A stretch of DNA of 64,000 nucleotides. Origin: Gigaspora rosea (taxonomy: Eukaryota; Glomeromycota; Glomeromycetes; Diversisporales; Gigasporaceae). The notes beneath the pieces were generated by a model. The model had not been told where the DNA came from. It saw only the letters and a list, made by a program, of their open reading frames with translations, and did no database searches. The position numbers and the translations under genes were made by a program. The DNA lies in assembly GCA_003550325.1 (NCBI GenBank), contig QKWP01001892.1:1-64000 (forward strand), given 5' to 3'. Numbering within the stretch: the first letter of the stretch is position 1; each line of letters opens with the position of its first letter. Positions 46,164 to 58,223 of the stretch are shown piece by piece.

Positions 46164-46410
46164 TGTTTCGGACGAAACCTCCCCAAAGTACGAACTATTT
46201 GGCCCTGTAGTTTCGGTATCGCCCAAAATCCGAAACTTTCGAAATTGCCAAAACTTCTGAAATGGCGGAAATGGGCGAAATCCTACGAAACTGGGCGATC
46301 CCGAAACTTCCGTAACCTCAAATGGGGCGAAACCTTCCAAAACTGGGCGAAACCCAACCTTCTGAAACTTCCGAAACTGTGTAAACCTTCCGAACTTCCG
46401 AAACTTAGTA
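46164..46410 (+). repeat. Degenerate minisatellite (CCGAAACTT)
   Basis: About fifteen units of 12-17 bases with CCGAAACTTCCGAAACT or GGGCGAAAC-type cores, of higher GC than the flanks. Overlapping frames on both strands (KLPKLCKPSELPKL; FGSFRRLGF) are encoded by the array itself. Confidence 0.75.
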
Positions 46411-46719
46411 AAAAAAAAAAGAGGCCCATCCCATAAACTTGCACACTTACTTGGATAGAATTAAAAAAAAAATCGCGAATCTTAGTGAATAAAAAATATC
46501 CGGAATCCAAACTATTAAAAACCCTAAAATGTTCTGACTTTTTGCAATAATAACAAACAGTTGTGGCCTTTGATTGTGGCTGTTATTGCTGTGCCAGATT
46601 AATATTCAACTTAACAATTGTGTCCATAGGTTGAGTCATAAATTGGTTTCAGATGAAGCGTCAAATTTTCCTATTTCCCTATGACTTTGCAGTAGTAATA
46701 GCGGCATCCAAATCTGTAG

Positions 46720-47246
46720 GTTCTAAAACTTGAACAGTGTTAAAGGCAGAAATCTGGGCCAGTATCACTGGACGGACAACCACCAACCACCAATACCAAC
46801 AATATACCCAATGGTGAGAGGCAGTACGATTTGGCAAGGCTAAGGCATATCAGGTATAAGGTAAGTCCATGAAACAGTTCTTTTATAGGACCCCAGACAT
46901 CTCTCATATAGGTCATAACTGGGTTTTGGCTGAAAATGACAAAACTACATTTTCTTAAATAACTTCTGATTCAATAATCAGAATTGAATAAACTTTTTTT
47001 TGTTAGATTCACCTCTCTGAGAGCTTCATTTTAAAAAAGTTCATTAATATTGGATTACTGGATGCCATGATAAATGGCAAAAACTGTTTTTTTTGCTTTT
47101 CTAATTTTAGGGGTTTTTGCTGAAATGTATAACGTATGACCTCTGTACTAAATGTCCAGGATCCTTCTTTTATTAAATGAAAAACAAAGAAACCAAGATC
47201 AGATTTCTTTATCTTTATTAAATTTTCATGGTTTTCTATCTTGATA
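46720..47246 (+). repeat. Dispersed repeat S, occupied copy (left part)
   Basis: Matches 51045-51260: CAATATACCCAATGGTGAGA, AAGGCATATCAGGTATAAGG, GAAACCAAGATCAGATTTCT and TTTCTATCTTGATA. It is longer than the second copy between about 46900 and 47150. Its continuation lies beyond the fold-back element, from 47922. Confidence 0.7.
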
Positions 47247-47921
47247 TGGTCTAGTGCAAAAAGGTCTGTACCTCAAGCTCTAAAATTAATTAGTCTATAT
47301 AGAAATTTTTTAATTTCAATAATTTATTTATAATTTTTTATACCAAATAAAGTAGGTTCTATGTTATCTTTTGATATATTTTTGCTGTTATTTTATAAAT
47401 ATTTTGTTGAGCAATAAATTTTTTTTAAAAATTAAGTTAAATTAAAAAAAAAATAGATTTTTTTTAAAGATTTTAGATTTTAGCATTTTTGCAAGCTATA
47501 TACAGTACAGTGTAACAAAACCGTACTATACATGTGCATAGCCATGCATATACTGAATATATGGTTAAAATTTTAGCTAATTGGATCTGTAGTTTTTGAG
47601 AAATAAGTTTAATGCTCAATTTACTATATAGTACAACTTTTGTACTATATTGCACTTGTAGTACAACTTTGTTATACTGCATATAGCTTGTGAAAATGCC
47701 TAAAATCTAAAATCTTTAAAAAAAATCTATTTTTTTAATTTAATTGAATTTTTAAAAAAATTTATTTTATTACTCAACAAAATATTTATAAAAGAACAAA
47801 AAAAATATATCAAAGGATAGTACAGAGTCTACTTTATTTGGTATAAAAAAATTATAAATAAATTGTTAAAATTAAAAACTTTTCTATACAGACAATATTA
47901 ATTTTAGATTGCACCAGAGCA
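47247..47921. mobile_element. Fold-back MITE family F, copy 2 (675 bp)
   Basis: Starts TGGTCTAGTGCAAAAAGG and ends with the complement TGCACCAGAGCA. TA on each side (47245-47246, 47922-47923). Arms of more than 300 bases are imperfectly complementary. It interrupts repeat S. The homologous unoccupied site is at about 51252-51265 (TCTTGATAACTTTCTATAAA), which fixes both borders and the TA duplication. Confidence 0.85.
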
Positions 47922-48009
47922 TACCTCTCTATAAATAGTATATAATATAACCTTTTGATACTATTCTAATACAAATAAGTTTTTTAAACTTTTATCCTCT
48001 ATTCCACAA

Positions 48010-48545
48010 TTTTCTACTTGAATAGTAAATCATACAATTTTAAAATTTATTGATCTTGTATTCATTACCCTTCCTGATTTAGATAAATTTATTTAATTGA
48101 TAGGCTGTGTACAAGAACTAGTTTTCAATGAGTGATCATAGTACCTCTAGCAAAATTGATGTTATGTGTTTTTGACTAATCCATTTCTACTACTAACAAG
48201 TTTCTTTAGTTTTCATATCTCATAAAAATCATTCTATTTTTATTTTTTCTAGCTAAACAAAAAAAAAAATTACTAATAAACAAATTCTAAAGAAAAAAAG
48301 TTTAGCTAAACTCTGAACAAACACAAAAAAAACTAACTAAAAAATTATTTAATATAGTATTATGCCCATATTTTTATATAAAAAGTTATCCTTGTTATAT
48401 GCTCTTTAACTCTGTATAAGACTATCGCAACTGACTACTTTATACTGCAAGATCCATATTTTTTTAATTTAATTTTCTTTTCTTTTCTTTTTTTTCTTTT
48501 TAGCAATCTCTTCTATATCAAAAGTTCTATGGTGCAAGAAGTCTA
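48010..48545. other. AT-rich intergenic, no gene seen
   Basis: No coding frame or RNA feature was supported. Confidence 0.4.
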
Positions 48546-48549
48546 TACT

Positions 48550-48910
48550 AGACAATTAAATAGTATAACTTTAAAATGCATCAACTTTTAGTAGAAACAA
48601 TATTTTTAAAAGCTATTTGGCAAATTTGCAAAGCTTATTATAATGAACTAAGTTACTAGTCAGATTTTTATAATATTGTCTTTACAAAAAGTTATAGCAC
48701 TTTAAAGTTAGTAAAATTGAAACACATTGTAATTATATATATAACAATAGTAATCTTTAAAATATATCAACTTTTTATAGAAAGGTTTTTTAAAAAAATA
48801 TTTAGCAATTTATAGAACTAATTTCTCTACAAAGTTACTAGTTAGTTTTTTAAAAAACCTTTTGTACAAAAAATTATAGTGATTTAAAATTGAAACATAT
48901 TGAGTATAGG
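48550..48910 (+). repeat. Tandem duplication of about 190 bases
   Basis: Two diverged units share CTTTAAAATNNATCAACTTT, AAAGTTACTAGT and AAAGTTATAGCACTTTAAA-like blocks, each ending in AAATTGAAACACATTG or AAATTGAAACATATTG. Confidence 0.65.
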
Positions 48911-48999
48911 CTTTTTGTACTATAATTACATTATATTATGATAAGTATAAGGCAATTGCTTTTCTAGTCAATTTTTATTTTTAGCTAACTTATTCAACT

Positions 49000-50484
49000 C
49001 TTTTTTAGTCTTATTGCAAGAACCTTTTTTAGATTTAGATTTGTATAAGATAAATGGTAGGGCTTTTCTTTTTCTTATCTTTGTTTTGAAAACTCTCCTA
49101 CAACTTGGCCAGCAAATATCAAGGCATTTTCAAATACAATTTTTTCCTTTTTTCTTTTCTTGAATATTCTGTTTTTTTTTTAATAACAATTACTGCATAT
49201 GATAATTTTTTGATTTTAGCATATTTTTTCAGTAGGTTCTTTTTTTTTTTATTCAAATTATTTATTTTTTAAACTCTTTAACTTTTTTTATCCATGATTC
49301 ACAGCCACTATTTAGATCTTTTTTAAAGTAGGTTTCTTTATATAGAGGATATCAATAGAAACCAAACAAATTAGTTAATTAGGGTTTTTAGAATAACATA
49401 ATTTTTATATTGTGTTACACAAAATTATACAAACAATAATTAACAAACCGAATTTACTTAGCCTTGATTGGTCTTGATCAAAAGCATAATATAATATAAA
49501 TGTTCCAATTGATTAGTAATTTCTGATCAGATGATCTATTCTAATCTATTAAAATCAGATTATCAATTTTTTGACCAAATTGTTTAAATACAAATGCCTT
49601 AAATTTTTATTAATTAATCAAAGGGTTATTATTAAGTAAAAAATATTCTTTACAAGTTTTTATATTATTTAAGTATAAAAACCCAATTTTGAAATATTTT
49701 TGATTTGTCTAGTTTATATTGACACTCCAATATCTTTTCTTTTTACTATCATCTTTATTCACAATTATCTCATTATCATCATACTCTTTATTATTATTTC
49801 ATTAGATTTATTATCTATTTTATCCTTTTAATTCTATTTGTTTATCAGTACTTTTTATTTTAATAACTTTTATTTGATTATTAGGTAGATTGTTTTTATT
49901 TTTTTCTTTTGGCTTTATTTGTACTACTGACATTTTTATCATTCTTTATTTCAATTGAACTTTTATACCATTCTAATGTCTTATATTTTCTTTGGGAATC
50001 TCAACTTTACTTTTAATAATATTTAGCAAGTTCATTTTATAGTTTCAACAATAGTTAGCTAACTTTTCTTTTTTTTTAACATTTATTCTATATACTTCTT
50101 TTTTAACTCTAACTATTTCATCCTTTTTAATACTCTTTTTTTGGGGATTTTTGAACAATGTCTTTTTTAGAGCCTACTTTCATATAATAGCTTTGTATTT
50201 AGTAGCAAGATTTTGAAAAAGTTGATTTAGAGAAGCTTTTCTCTTTTAGGCCAAATACAACATCTTTAAAAGGCTCTCCTAAAATGTATTACTAGACCTT
50301 TTTTATTCCAGAACTTAAGGAGGACTTTTAGTACAAAAACTATATAAAGTGTAGAAGTAGGCTTTCTATGAGCAAAATTATTTAAATATACAGGCAAATA
50401 CACAATTTTTTTTTTATCTTTTGGATTATATTTTTTAGAACTTCTAACACAAATTTCTAAGCATTTGCTTGTTATTGAGCTCAT
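49000..50484 (-). pseudogene. Degraded Lys/Ser-rich coding region, unknown
   Basis: On the minus strand the first 72 codons (50266-50484) read MSSITSKCLEICVRSSKKYN, then PKDKKKIVYLPVYLNNFAHR, and further Lys/Ser-rich pieces such as GSKKDIVQKSPKKE follow in other frames down to about 49000. Base composition is strongly purine-biased on that strand. I recognise no domain. It could be a decayed host gene or a retroelement ORF. Continuity is inferred only from composition and strand. Confidence 0.3.
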
Positions 50485-51044
50485 AGTTTTTTAAAGCTTT
50501 ATTAATAATTTTTTGAACTTTGGCTACTTGTTTTAGTAAGTGCTTCAAAAAGAATAGTGCACATTTCATTCAAATAGGTCACTTATAGGTACCTATTAAC
50601 AATATAGTTTTTTACTTCACAATAGAAGTAACTCATTTATATCAGAGGCTTCGTCTAGTTGCTTGGTTCAGTTGAACTTGCAATACTCAGTCTTCTTCAT
50701 TCAGGTTTTCTAGTTCATGGTATATACTGATAGTAGGTATATTTTATATATAAAATGTTTATTTTATATTATAAATATATACATATATATATTTTTTTAT
50801 CATAGTTTTATAGAGTAAAGTTGAACTTATACCATATTTGAATGTTCACAAAAAAACAAACAAAGTAAACACATTTCATTAGTTCAAATAAAAACAAACA
50901 AATAAGCACACTATTTAATTAGTGCCTCAAAAACTAACAAAAACAAAAAATAAATACAAAAAAAAACAAGAGTAAAATATTACTGTATTTATAAATTTGA
51001 GAAAGTATTTATAATCTCATAGTTACTACCAAATTGTTAAAGTC

Positions 51045-51340
51045 TAAAATCTAAGCTTGAACAAACAACTACTAATCATCAAGACCAATAAAATACTTCA
51101 CAATATACCCAATAGTGAGAGGATATGATTTGCCAAGACTAAGACATATCAGGTTAAGTTAAGTTCACCAAATAGTTTTTTTATTAAATGAGGAGCAAAG
51201 AAACCAAAATCAGCTTTTCTTTATCTTTATTAATATTTTTATAGTTTTTTATCTTGATAACTTTCTATAAATAGTATATAATATAACCTTTTTATACTAT
51301 TTTAATTCAAATAAAATTTTTAAACAGGTCTACTTGTGAA
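51045..51340 (+). repeat. Dispersed repeat S, unoccupied copy
   Basis: Shorter relative of 46720-47246 plus 47922-48000, with CAATATACCCAATAGTGAGA, GACATATCAGGTTAAG, TTTCTTTATCTTTATTAAT and TATCTTGATAACTTTCTATAAATAGTATA. It lacks the fold-back MITE. Confidence 0.75.
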
Positions 51341-51924
51341 TAGGCAGGACATTATTGCAAGTTACAGGACTTTTCATTTGATTGCAGATCAGGTATGACA
51401 AAATAGTATTTGAGTAACCTAATGATCTGTATCAATTTTCTTTTTTCTTTGAGTTTTTTGCTCAACATTGCGTCCAGCGCCATCACAAGAACAAGCTAGT
51501 TTTTTTCTTTGTTGCTATTTTTTTTTATCAAGCAAAGGAGAAATTTTCAAGCCTTCAAGAATAAAAATTGTATATAGGCTCTGTAGTCAGTTCTAATATA
51601 TATATTATAATAATAAGAATAGAGTAAAGTAGTATTTGCAAATAACTTAACAAGAACACTATACTGACTCCTAACTTTTGCAATTTTTTCTAGTAATATT
51701 TTAGATAAAATAGAGTATATGCACTAGCTAATACAATGGCAAATATGTAGTAATCTTGGAGTAGAAAAACAGAAGCATTGGAATTGGGCATAATTAAATT
51801 TAGAGTTACTCAAAAAAGTTGCCTATCTCATATCTATTATTTTAAAGGCCTAGCAAAATATCGTAATTAGAATCAAAGTTACCTGTAAATCATTTGGAAT
51901 TATGCAATATATATAAAAGCATAC

Positions 51925-52620
51925 AGCTACAGAGTTATAAATATGAGTATATTGTACAGAGTGCAAGGTATTATTGGAAAAAAAATTAAAACGAATATAC
52001 AAGTTCATGCTAGAGTGTTAATAAGGCATACAAATGTGTGTATTATATATATATAGAAGTGAAATAGGTGTGTACCCCTATGCCACTCTCAAATTAAGTT
52101 AAGTATAATGATATATGAGTATAGTATGCAGGAAAGTACTATTAAAAAAAAAGAACTGAACACACATGTTTGTGTGGTATAATTAAGACATATAAATGTA
52201 CAGATTCATGTATGATATAGATGAAGTAGGTGTGTATATCTGATACCATTCTCAAATTAAGAGTAAGAGTGATAGTTTAGTATATATATAGAGCAATGTT
52301 ATAAAAAAAGATCGACTACGCATGTTCGTGTAGGTATAATTAAAGCATCCAAACGCATGTTCATGTGTAACATAAATGAGGTAATAAGTACATTTTGTCA
52401 TTTTCAAATTAATATTAAGAGTAATGGTATAGGAGTATATAATAAAGTACTATAAAAAAAAAGAAAAAAGAACAAATGTGCATGTTCATGTTAGAAATAA
52501 ATAAGGCATGTGAATGCATAAGTCAGGTATATATATAAGTGAAGGTGCATGTATAGATTTAGAGAGTATTGCTATGGGTTATGTGGGTGCATACACCTCT
52601 CACCACTCTCAAATTAGCCC
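51925..52620 (+). repeat. Four to five tandem units of about 150-200 bases
   Basis: The block CTCTCAAATTAAG or its variants recurs at about 52085, 52250, 52402 and 52604. Each is preceded by GTAGGTGTGTA-type sequence and followed by TATGAGTATA...AAAAAAAGAAC...CATGTTCATGT. Units are well diverged. No coding potential. Confidence 0.75.
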
Positions 52621-52715
52621 TATGCATTGACAATAGTCACACTAGAGTTATTATAATGAGAATAATTTAATTTGTGATATGAAATTGAGACTTATATGAG
52701 AAGATAATAGCATAT

Positions 52716-53880
52716 ATTTTTTTTTTGGTATTAAGGTGAGGTCCTGCTTTTATCTTTATAATTGTCTGAAGGACATTACTGCAAAGGCAATAGTAGTCGA
52801 TGTCTGTATGTCCACAAATTACAAGTTTTAATTGGCTAGATTAGGTGTAACATAAAAAAACAACAATCAAAACAATCCAACCGATACTTATTGGCTAATC
52901 TGCTATAATATATTTGGTACTTCGGATTCTATATGGTTTCTATTTTCCTAGTAATTTAACCAGCTGCTTCTGTAAAACTAGCTGTACTTTATACAAATTA
53001 CTTTGAATAAAATTTAATAAATTATATGCCAGAATTAAAGCGACCTAAACCTACTAGAGTAGTCAAAACTCACCTAGATTTGTATAATTAAAATATAGTT
53101 AGTAGATATGATATATTTGGCTTTAAAAGTAAACCATATATCTATTTTCCTAATTGCTTGTCCAATAGGTGGACATGTATTAAGAGAAGTATGTAATTCA
53201 TCTGGTTGGCTACAAATACAGCTATAGGTATAATTTTTGTGTTTATATGATTTAGAGTGATAATTATTAGTTTGTCTATTTTTAGTAGGTAAATTTTGAT
53301 TCCTCCAAGTAGAAAAATTGCAACAGTAAGGTATCCAGATTTGATCATAAATTTGTTCATTAATATCTAGCAAGATTTGAATAATAGTAGTAGATGCAAT
53401 TTTATAGAAAATATTGAAGCTTTGAATAGATTAGATTATAGGTATTAGTATAAGTCCTTTGAGTATTGTTTCTAAATAATATAGATTGGATGAAGGTTGA
53501 AAAGTGCTAAAGGCTTGATAGTTAGCAAGCCTATGTTCCAATTCTTGTAGTTCAAGATTTGATAGTTCAAGTTTGGACTTTTGTAGTATATTATGAATAG
53601 TATTTTGAATAATATTGTATATTAGGAGGGAATTATTGCAGTTAAGCCAATGAAAGTAGGAATCAGATTGATTACACTGAAAGCAGTTAGGGTTAGTGTA
53701 AAGATATAGAAAGATTTTGTAGTAGTAGAAATATGAGAGTAGTTTATTAAGAAGCATTTTATATTTAAAAGCTTTTAGATAGTTAAGTCTGAAATTAGTA
53801 ATATTGTGTATAGGTTCCTGGTTATGATTAAAGTATTTCCATATAGAATTCTAGTCAATTAAATGAGTAAAAACTGACCA
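52716..53880 (-). mobile_element. 5'-truncated LINE, 3' end of ORF2 plus tail
   Basis: Minus strand: WKYFNHNQEP, then LLNKLLSYFYYYKIF, then CFQCNQSDSYFHWLNC (C-x2-C-x8-H-x3-C near 53670), then YDQIWIPYCCNF, then a 3' untranslated part ending AAGCAGGACCTCACCTTAA and an A-run (complement of 52716-52726). This order is that of the C-terminal zinc-finger-like domain of Glomeromycotina LINEs. Endonuclease and reverse transcriptase parts are absent. Frames 53431-53757 and 53074-53373 are its best preserved parts. Confidence 0.7.
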
Positions 53881-54092
53881 TTCACTAATCCAAATAAAAT
53901 GCAATTAGTACCATCCAACTCCTCTTACCAAGATGAATCGAATGGTACCAAAATCATTAAATTTGGACTAGTGGATCAGTTTTTAAACAATTTTTTCTAA
54001 AAAAATTGTGTTATATTTTTTTGACCCCTTTAGGAAAAACGTTATATTTTGTCAAACCCCCTCCCTCTCTTGTATAATGTTAATTCTGCCTA
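53881..54092 (-). mobile_element. Partial MITE of the AACGTTAT family with hairpin module
   Basis: Its reverse complement aligns with the left half of the element at 55761-56326: AACATTATACAAGAGAGGG, CAAAAAAATATAACACAATT, ACTGATCCACTAGTCCAAAT, GATTTTGGTACCATTCGATT. It lies between two LINE fragments and only about 200 bases are left. Confidence 0.6.
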
Positions 54093-54625
54093 ATAATGCT
54101 GTACAGTCCTTCTTTACATTTTATACCAATGGCTTAGTCACAGATATTGGCACTAATCGCTACTTAATAGTCATAGGTTGAGTTCAAATTCTGAATAACC
54201 AAGTTTTATATCAATTCTCAGCATCATTAAACTATGGCCATCCTTTTATAAAGCAGAATTAATAGCTATTTTATTAGCAATCACTACAGTATTATACAAT
54301 TCACAAGTTCATATTTTTACAGACTCTCAATCAATTATCTCCAAATATCAAACTCTAATTACTTTAAACTATGCATCTACAAAACAATTTAAATCCAACT
54401 ACTGGCCTATATGGCAAACCCTTCTTAATATAGTCAAATCTCTCAATATTTGCTAGCCAAAAGCTATTATACTTCATTATCAACTCTGCAGCTCAATTAT
54501 AATAATATTTATAACCAATACTATATATTGCAGTGGAATGATTTTCCTACATTCATACATTTTTCTAGGTCTAATAACGTATATCAAAATCCGCTACTAA
54601 AGAAAATCTAATAATGAACTCACCC
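54093..54625 (+). mobile_element. LINE fragment with RNase H-like domain
   Basis: Plus-strand frames read FYTNGLVTDIG, then KAELIAILLAITTVLYNSQV, then HIFTDSQSIISKYQ. These are the first Asp region, the Glu and the DSQ Asp region of a LINE-type RNase H. They are followed by YNQYYILQWNDFPTFIHFSR. The first catalytic Asp (FYTDG) reads Asn here. It lies just upstream, in element order, of the part found in opposite orientation at 52716-53880. Confidence 0.65.
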
Positions 54626-54779
54626 TAACTCTAACTAATGAATTTACAAAATATAGCAAATCCTTTTTCACAGTACCTAGACAGAGAATTTACTTCAAAA
54701 ATGATCATATCTTATTTTCAATATTTGCAAAGCTATAATGCTTCACAACTTCTAAAAAAGCCCAAAACGCACTAGAAAA

Positions 54780-55650
54780 AAATAAAACATTAATAACATG
54801 TTCATGACTTGAAAAATATAAACAAACAAATGAAATCTTACTTCCTAAAATAGCCCAAATTCAGAACTAGTAAAGTAGCAAATAGCACCAACAACAATAG
54901 CATGAAATTACGTAAAGTGGTGAAATCACAAAAATGTAATACCAGTTCGCCAACAATGACTTCACAAATGCTGAAGCAATAGTGACAACTCTAGTAACAC
55001 AAAAGCCAACAACTATATTTCTAGTAATACGACATTATTTACTGTTTTGAAAAAAAAGTTAGTAATAAAAACACAACAATCGTAGAAATATAATTCTATA
55101 CTATCAAACTTACCTTTTAACCAGCAATAATAACTACACCAAAAGTAGACTACTACGCAAAACTTACTACTGGCAACAGAGCCCAACTAGAGGTTGAAAC
55201 CGGTTTTAATAATTCGGGTTTATCACGTGAATTTTGTGATATTTTAGAATTTATTAAAATTTAATTGGATTAAATTCTAAAATATCACAAAATTCACGTG
55301 ATAAACCCGAATTATTAAAACCGGTTCCAACCTCTAAGCCCAACAAAGAAAACTACACCAGAAATCAATATTCAACTACAGAATCACACCAACTACGAAT
55401 TGCCGCCACCAAAAAAATGTCAAAATTATACAACTGGAAACACAAACTACACCAAAGGCAGTCGAAGGAACTATGAAATTACAATGGATCAAAATAACAA
55501 TAGTCTAGAAGGAACAAAAGAGAAGTTAGTTAAACTATAAAAAAAAAGGAAAACAATGAATATTACTGATAATTATTGTTTATATATTCCATAACCAGGA
55601 GTATACTATGGTGTATGATGCAACAAATTATAATTCCTTTTAATTAAATT
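54780..55650. mobile_element. Relative of the 16.5-18.2 kb element (partial)
   Basis: Shares the A-rich, AACTAC/CAACAAC-rich texture and an end block (AAGAGAAGTTAGTTAAACTA, then AATTATTGTTTATATATT) with 17945-18060. Terminal repeats were not found. It is interrupted by the hAT-like hairpin element at 55188-55336. Confidence 0.4.
55188..55336. mobile_element. hAT-like hairpin MITE, 149 bp
   Basis: TAGAGGTTGAAACCGGTTTT at the left and its complement at the right. Arms of about 66 bases differ at one or two positions around a 16-base loop. Perfect 8-base duplication AGCCCAAC at 55180-55187 and 55337-55344. The near-perfect palindrome and duplication indicate a very recent insertion. Confidence 0.9.
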
Positions 55651-55760
55651 CTTTTCACACTTTGTTATTTTCAAGAGCTTAAACAAATTAGTTGAGGATA
55701 TTAATAACATCTCTGATATAAAATTTTTAAAATACTTTTACTAAATCACTTTTTTTATAT

Positions 55761-56326
55761 TAGGGAGAATCCATAAATAACGTTATACAAGAGGGTTGGA
55801 TGAAAAATAACATTTTTTTTGATAAGTAGAGAAGATCAAAAAAATATAATGTGATTTTTTTTAGAAAAAATTGGCTAAAAACTGATCCAGTGGTCCAAAT
55901 TTAATAATTTGGTACTATTCAATTTATCTTAGTAAGAGGAGTTGAATAGTACCAATTTCATTTCATTTGGTTTACTAGATCAAAAGTTATTGGCCAAATA
56001 CTATTAGTCATATCTTATCTTATAATATTACTATATAACCAATTGTTTTTGTAAATATCTTTCGATCTAGTAATCCAAATAACATAATTTTTGGTATTAT
56101 TGGATTCATTTTACTAAGACAAATTAAACGGTACCTAAATCATCTAAATCAGATTATTGTATCACAATTTTTGTAAAATTTTATATATAAATATACGAAT
56201 TTTGAAAAATTTTTTTATATAGTAGGGGGTCAAGCGCTACTATGAGGGGGTACATAACGTTATTTATTTTTTTTTAAATGTTAAGGTGAGACCTTGCCAT
56301 AACGTTATTTATAGATGCCTCCTTAA
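55761..56326. mobile_element. MITE (CATAAATAACGTTAT) with two hairpin modules
   Basis: Ends AGGGAGAATCCATAAATAAC and the complement of AAGGAGGCATCTATAAATAA. Inside are two fold-back modules (about 55877-55990 and 56070-56165), each centred on ATTCATTTTACTAAGACAAA-like sequence with GGTACC/GGTACT shoulders. Its right arm is interrupted by a 31-base LINE tail insertion. Confidence 0.75.
56268..56298 (-). mobile_element. 31-base LINE insertion (tail only)
   Basis: On the minus strand: GGCAAGGTCTCACCTTAACA followed by TTT and A8. That is only the last bases of the LINE family plus its poly(A). The 14-base duplication ATAACGTTATTTAT flanks it exactly (56254-56267 and 56299-56312). Confidence 0.85.
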
Positions 56327-57003
56327 TTATAATTTGTACTTATATAGGGTGCTTTTATAAGTCATACCTTTTTATAATTACTATATTAGAGTGTACCCAA
56401 CTGTGTGATTATAGGAGAAAATAACTATAGTAGATATAATAAAGACTATCTGATACTTGTTTGATATAAAGTTTCAATATCTGTTTTACCAAACTTATAA
56501 TATATATTAGCTATATAAAAGTATAAAATAGTGTAAAATAAAATGAAACTAAATTATCAATATAATTAAAAGTATTAGATAGCAGAAAAAACCAAAGAGT
56601 TTTTGGGTACGTATATTGATTTATAACTTGTTACAGGAGAAAAATAGATTCTAGAGATATAGTTAAATATATTAATATTCCAATTGTTACTTAGAATCTT
56701 GTTGTAGATATTTGACTATTCTATATTACAATCCATAGTTATATAAAACCAATGATTAGCTGTACTAGTAAAGCAAAGCAAATTTAGATGAAGCAAAGCT
56801 ATTATTATAAAATATTGAAGAAAAATAAAGCTAACAGGTTCAGATCCTAAATCAATACTTTGTCTAGAACTTGGAGTAGCAATAACTTTAAAATATATAG
56901 AAAGGAGTAGGCTTTAGTTTGCTTATTTTTGGCAAATTATTTTTTTTATAGTAATTAGTTTGCTTATTTTTGTTTTAATTCTTGCAGATCTTTTTATATT
57001 TAG

Positions 57004-57284
57004 GGGTCATCTAAAGTCGTGTGCATCACGTGACATAAACCAATAAAATTGCTTGTTTTGATCAACACGAATCAGCCCGACGAAGAAAATAAAGTGAAAA
57101 AAAGTGGAAAACATCAAAAATACAAAAAACAAGCATCTAAACCTACCTTGGAGCATTAACAAAAAATGTCGAGAAGGCAATTTTACTATATAGAACATTC
57201 TAACTCTAATCCCAGACTAACTCTTACTCTAACCCTAATCAAAAAGCCAAAAACACATAACCGCACATGGCTTTAGACGTACCC
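57004..57284. mobile_element. MULE-like MITE (CTAAAG family), 281 bp
   Basis: Ends GGGTCATCTAAAGTCGTGTG and the complement of GGTACGTCTAAAGCCATGTG. The 9-base duplication TATATTTAG lies at 56995-57003 and 57285-57293. The interior has CTCTAACCCTAATC at about 57226-57240. Related to the 145-base element at 63156-63300. Confidence 0.8.
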
Positions 57285-57293
57285 TATATTTAG

Positions 57294-58223
57294 TAATTTT
57301 TGTAAAACCTTACTTTTTTGTAAATATTCCAGAGTTCTGGAGTAGCAAAATAAAATATAGTGATATGTTTTTGTTCAAGATCTGTAGTAAAAATAGATAT
57401 ATTATAAATTTATCACCTAATTCAACAATAATAGTTTTACTTGGTTCAATAAAAGTAAAAGTAAAAAAAATAAAATATTAAAAAGAGGAGTAGTATTTGC
57501 AATATCAATACTAGTTTGAGATATTTTAAGGTTTAATTTAGAACTATTATTATATTAAAGTAGTTAGAGTAGGTCAATGTCAATAATTGTTTTAGAACTA
57601 GTTGATTGAACTAGTTGAATAGAGTTTGATTTTATATCTTCTAAATTATCAAAAAAAAAGTAAATAAATATGTATAATTGGGTTGATTAATATAAAAATT
57701 GTATTAATTTTTATAAGTTTTGTAAATTTGTAAAATAGTAACAAAAGAAAAATTAGTAAAATAAGGTTGTAATAGTTTTCTAAGAAGGAGGTATGTCAGT
57801 TTGATATCAGCAACTAAAAATAATATTATGAGTAGCTAAATAAGTAAAGAGCATTGTTCAATAGTACAAAGTTGTGTAAAGTTTTATTAAGTTTTATAAT
57901 TATAAGAAGTATAAGTTATATTATTATAAATACTTGAATACCAATTTTAGAAGTGATCAAAATTAGTAGCAAATATAGAGTTTTATGAAGATATAACAAA
58001 TAACAATATAAATCACATAAAATAGCTTGTAAAACTTGAACAGCTATTGTTAGAAAAATAATAAGTACTTGTTGATATCAATTAAAAATATTATTATATA
58101 ATTGAGTTAAGAATTTCTATAAAATTTAAATAAATTGAAAAATAAAAAAAAAGAATTTATCTATTAGAAATAAGTTAGAATAAAGAGTATAGTTAACCAA
58201 TTGATAATATAAAGAAGAAAATA
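57294..58223. other. AT-rich intergenic, no gene seen
   Basis: Strongly AT-rich with many TAATAGTA-type repeats. No coding frame or paired repeat was supported. Confidence 0.4.
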
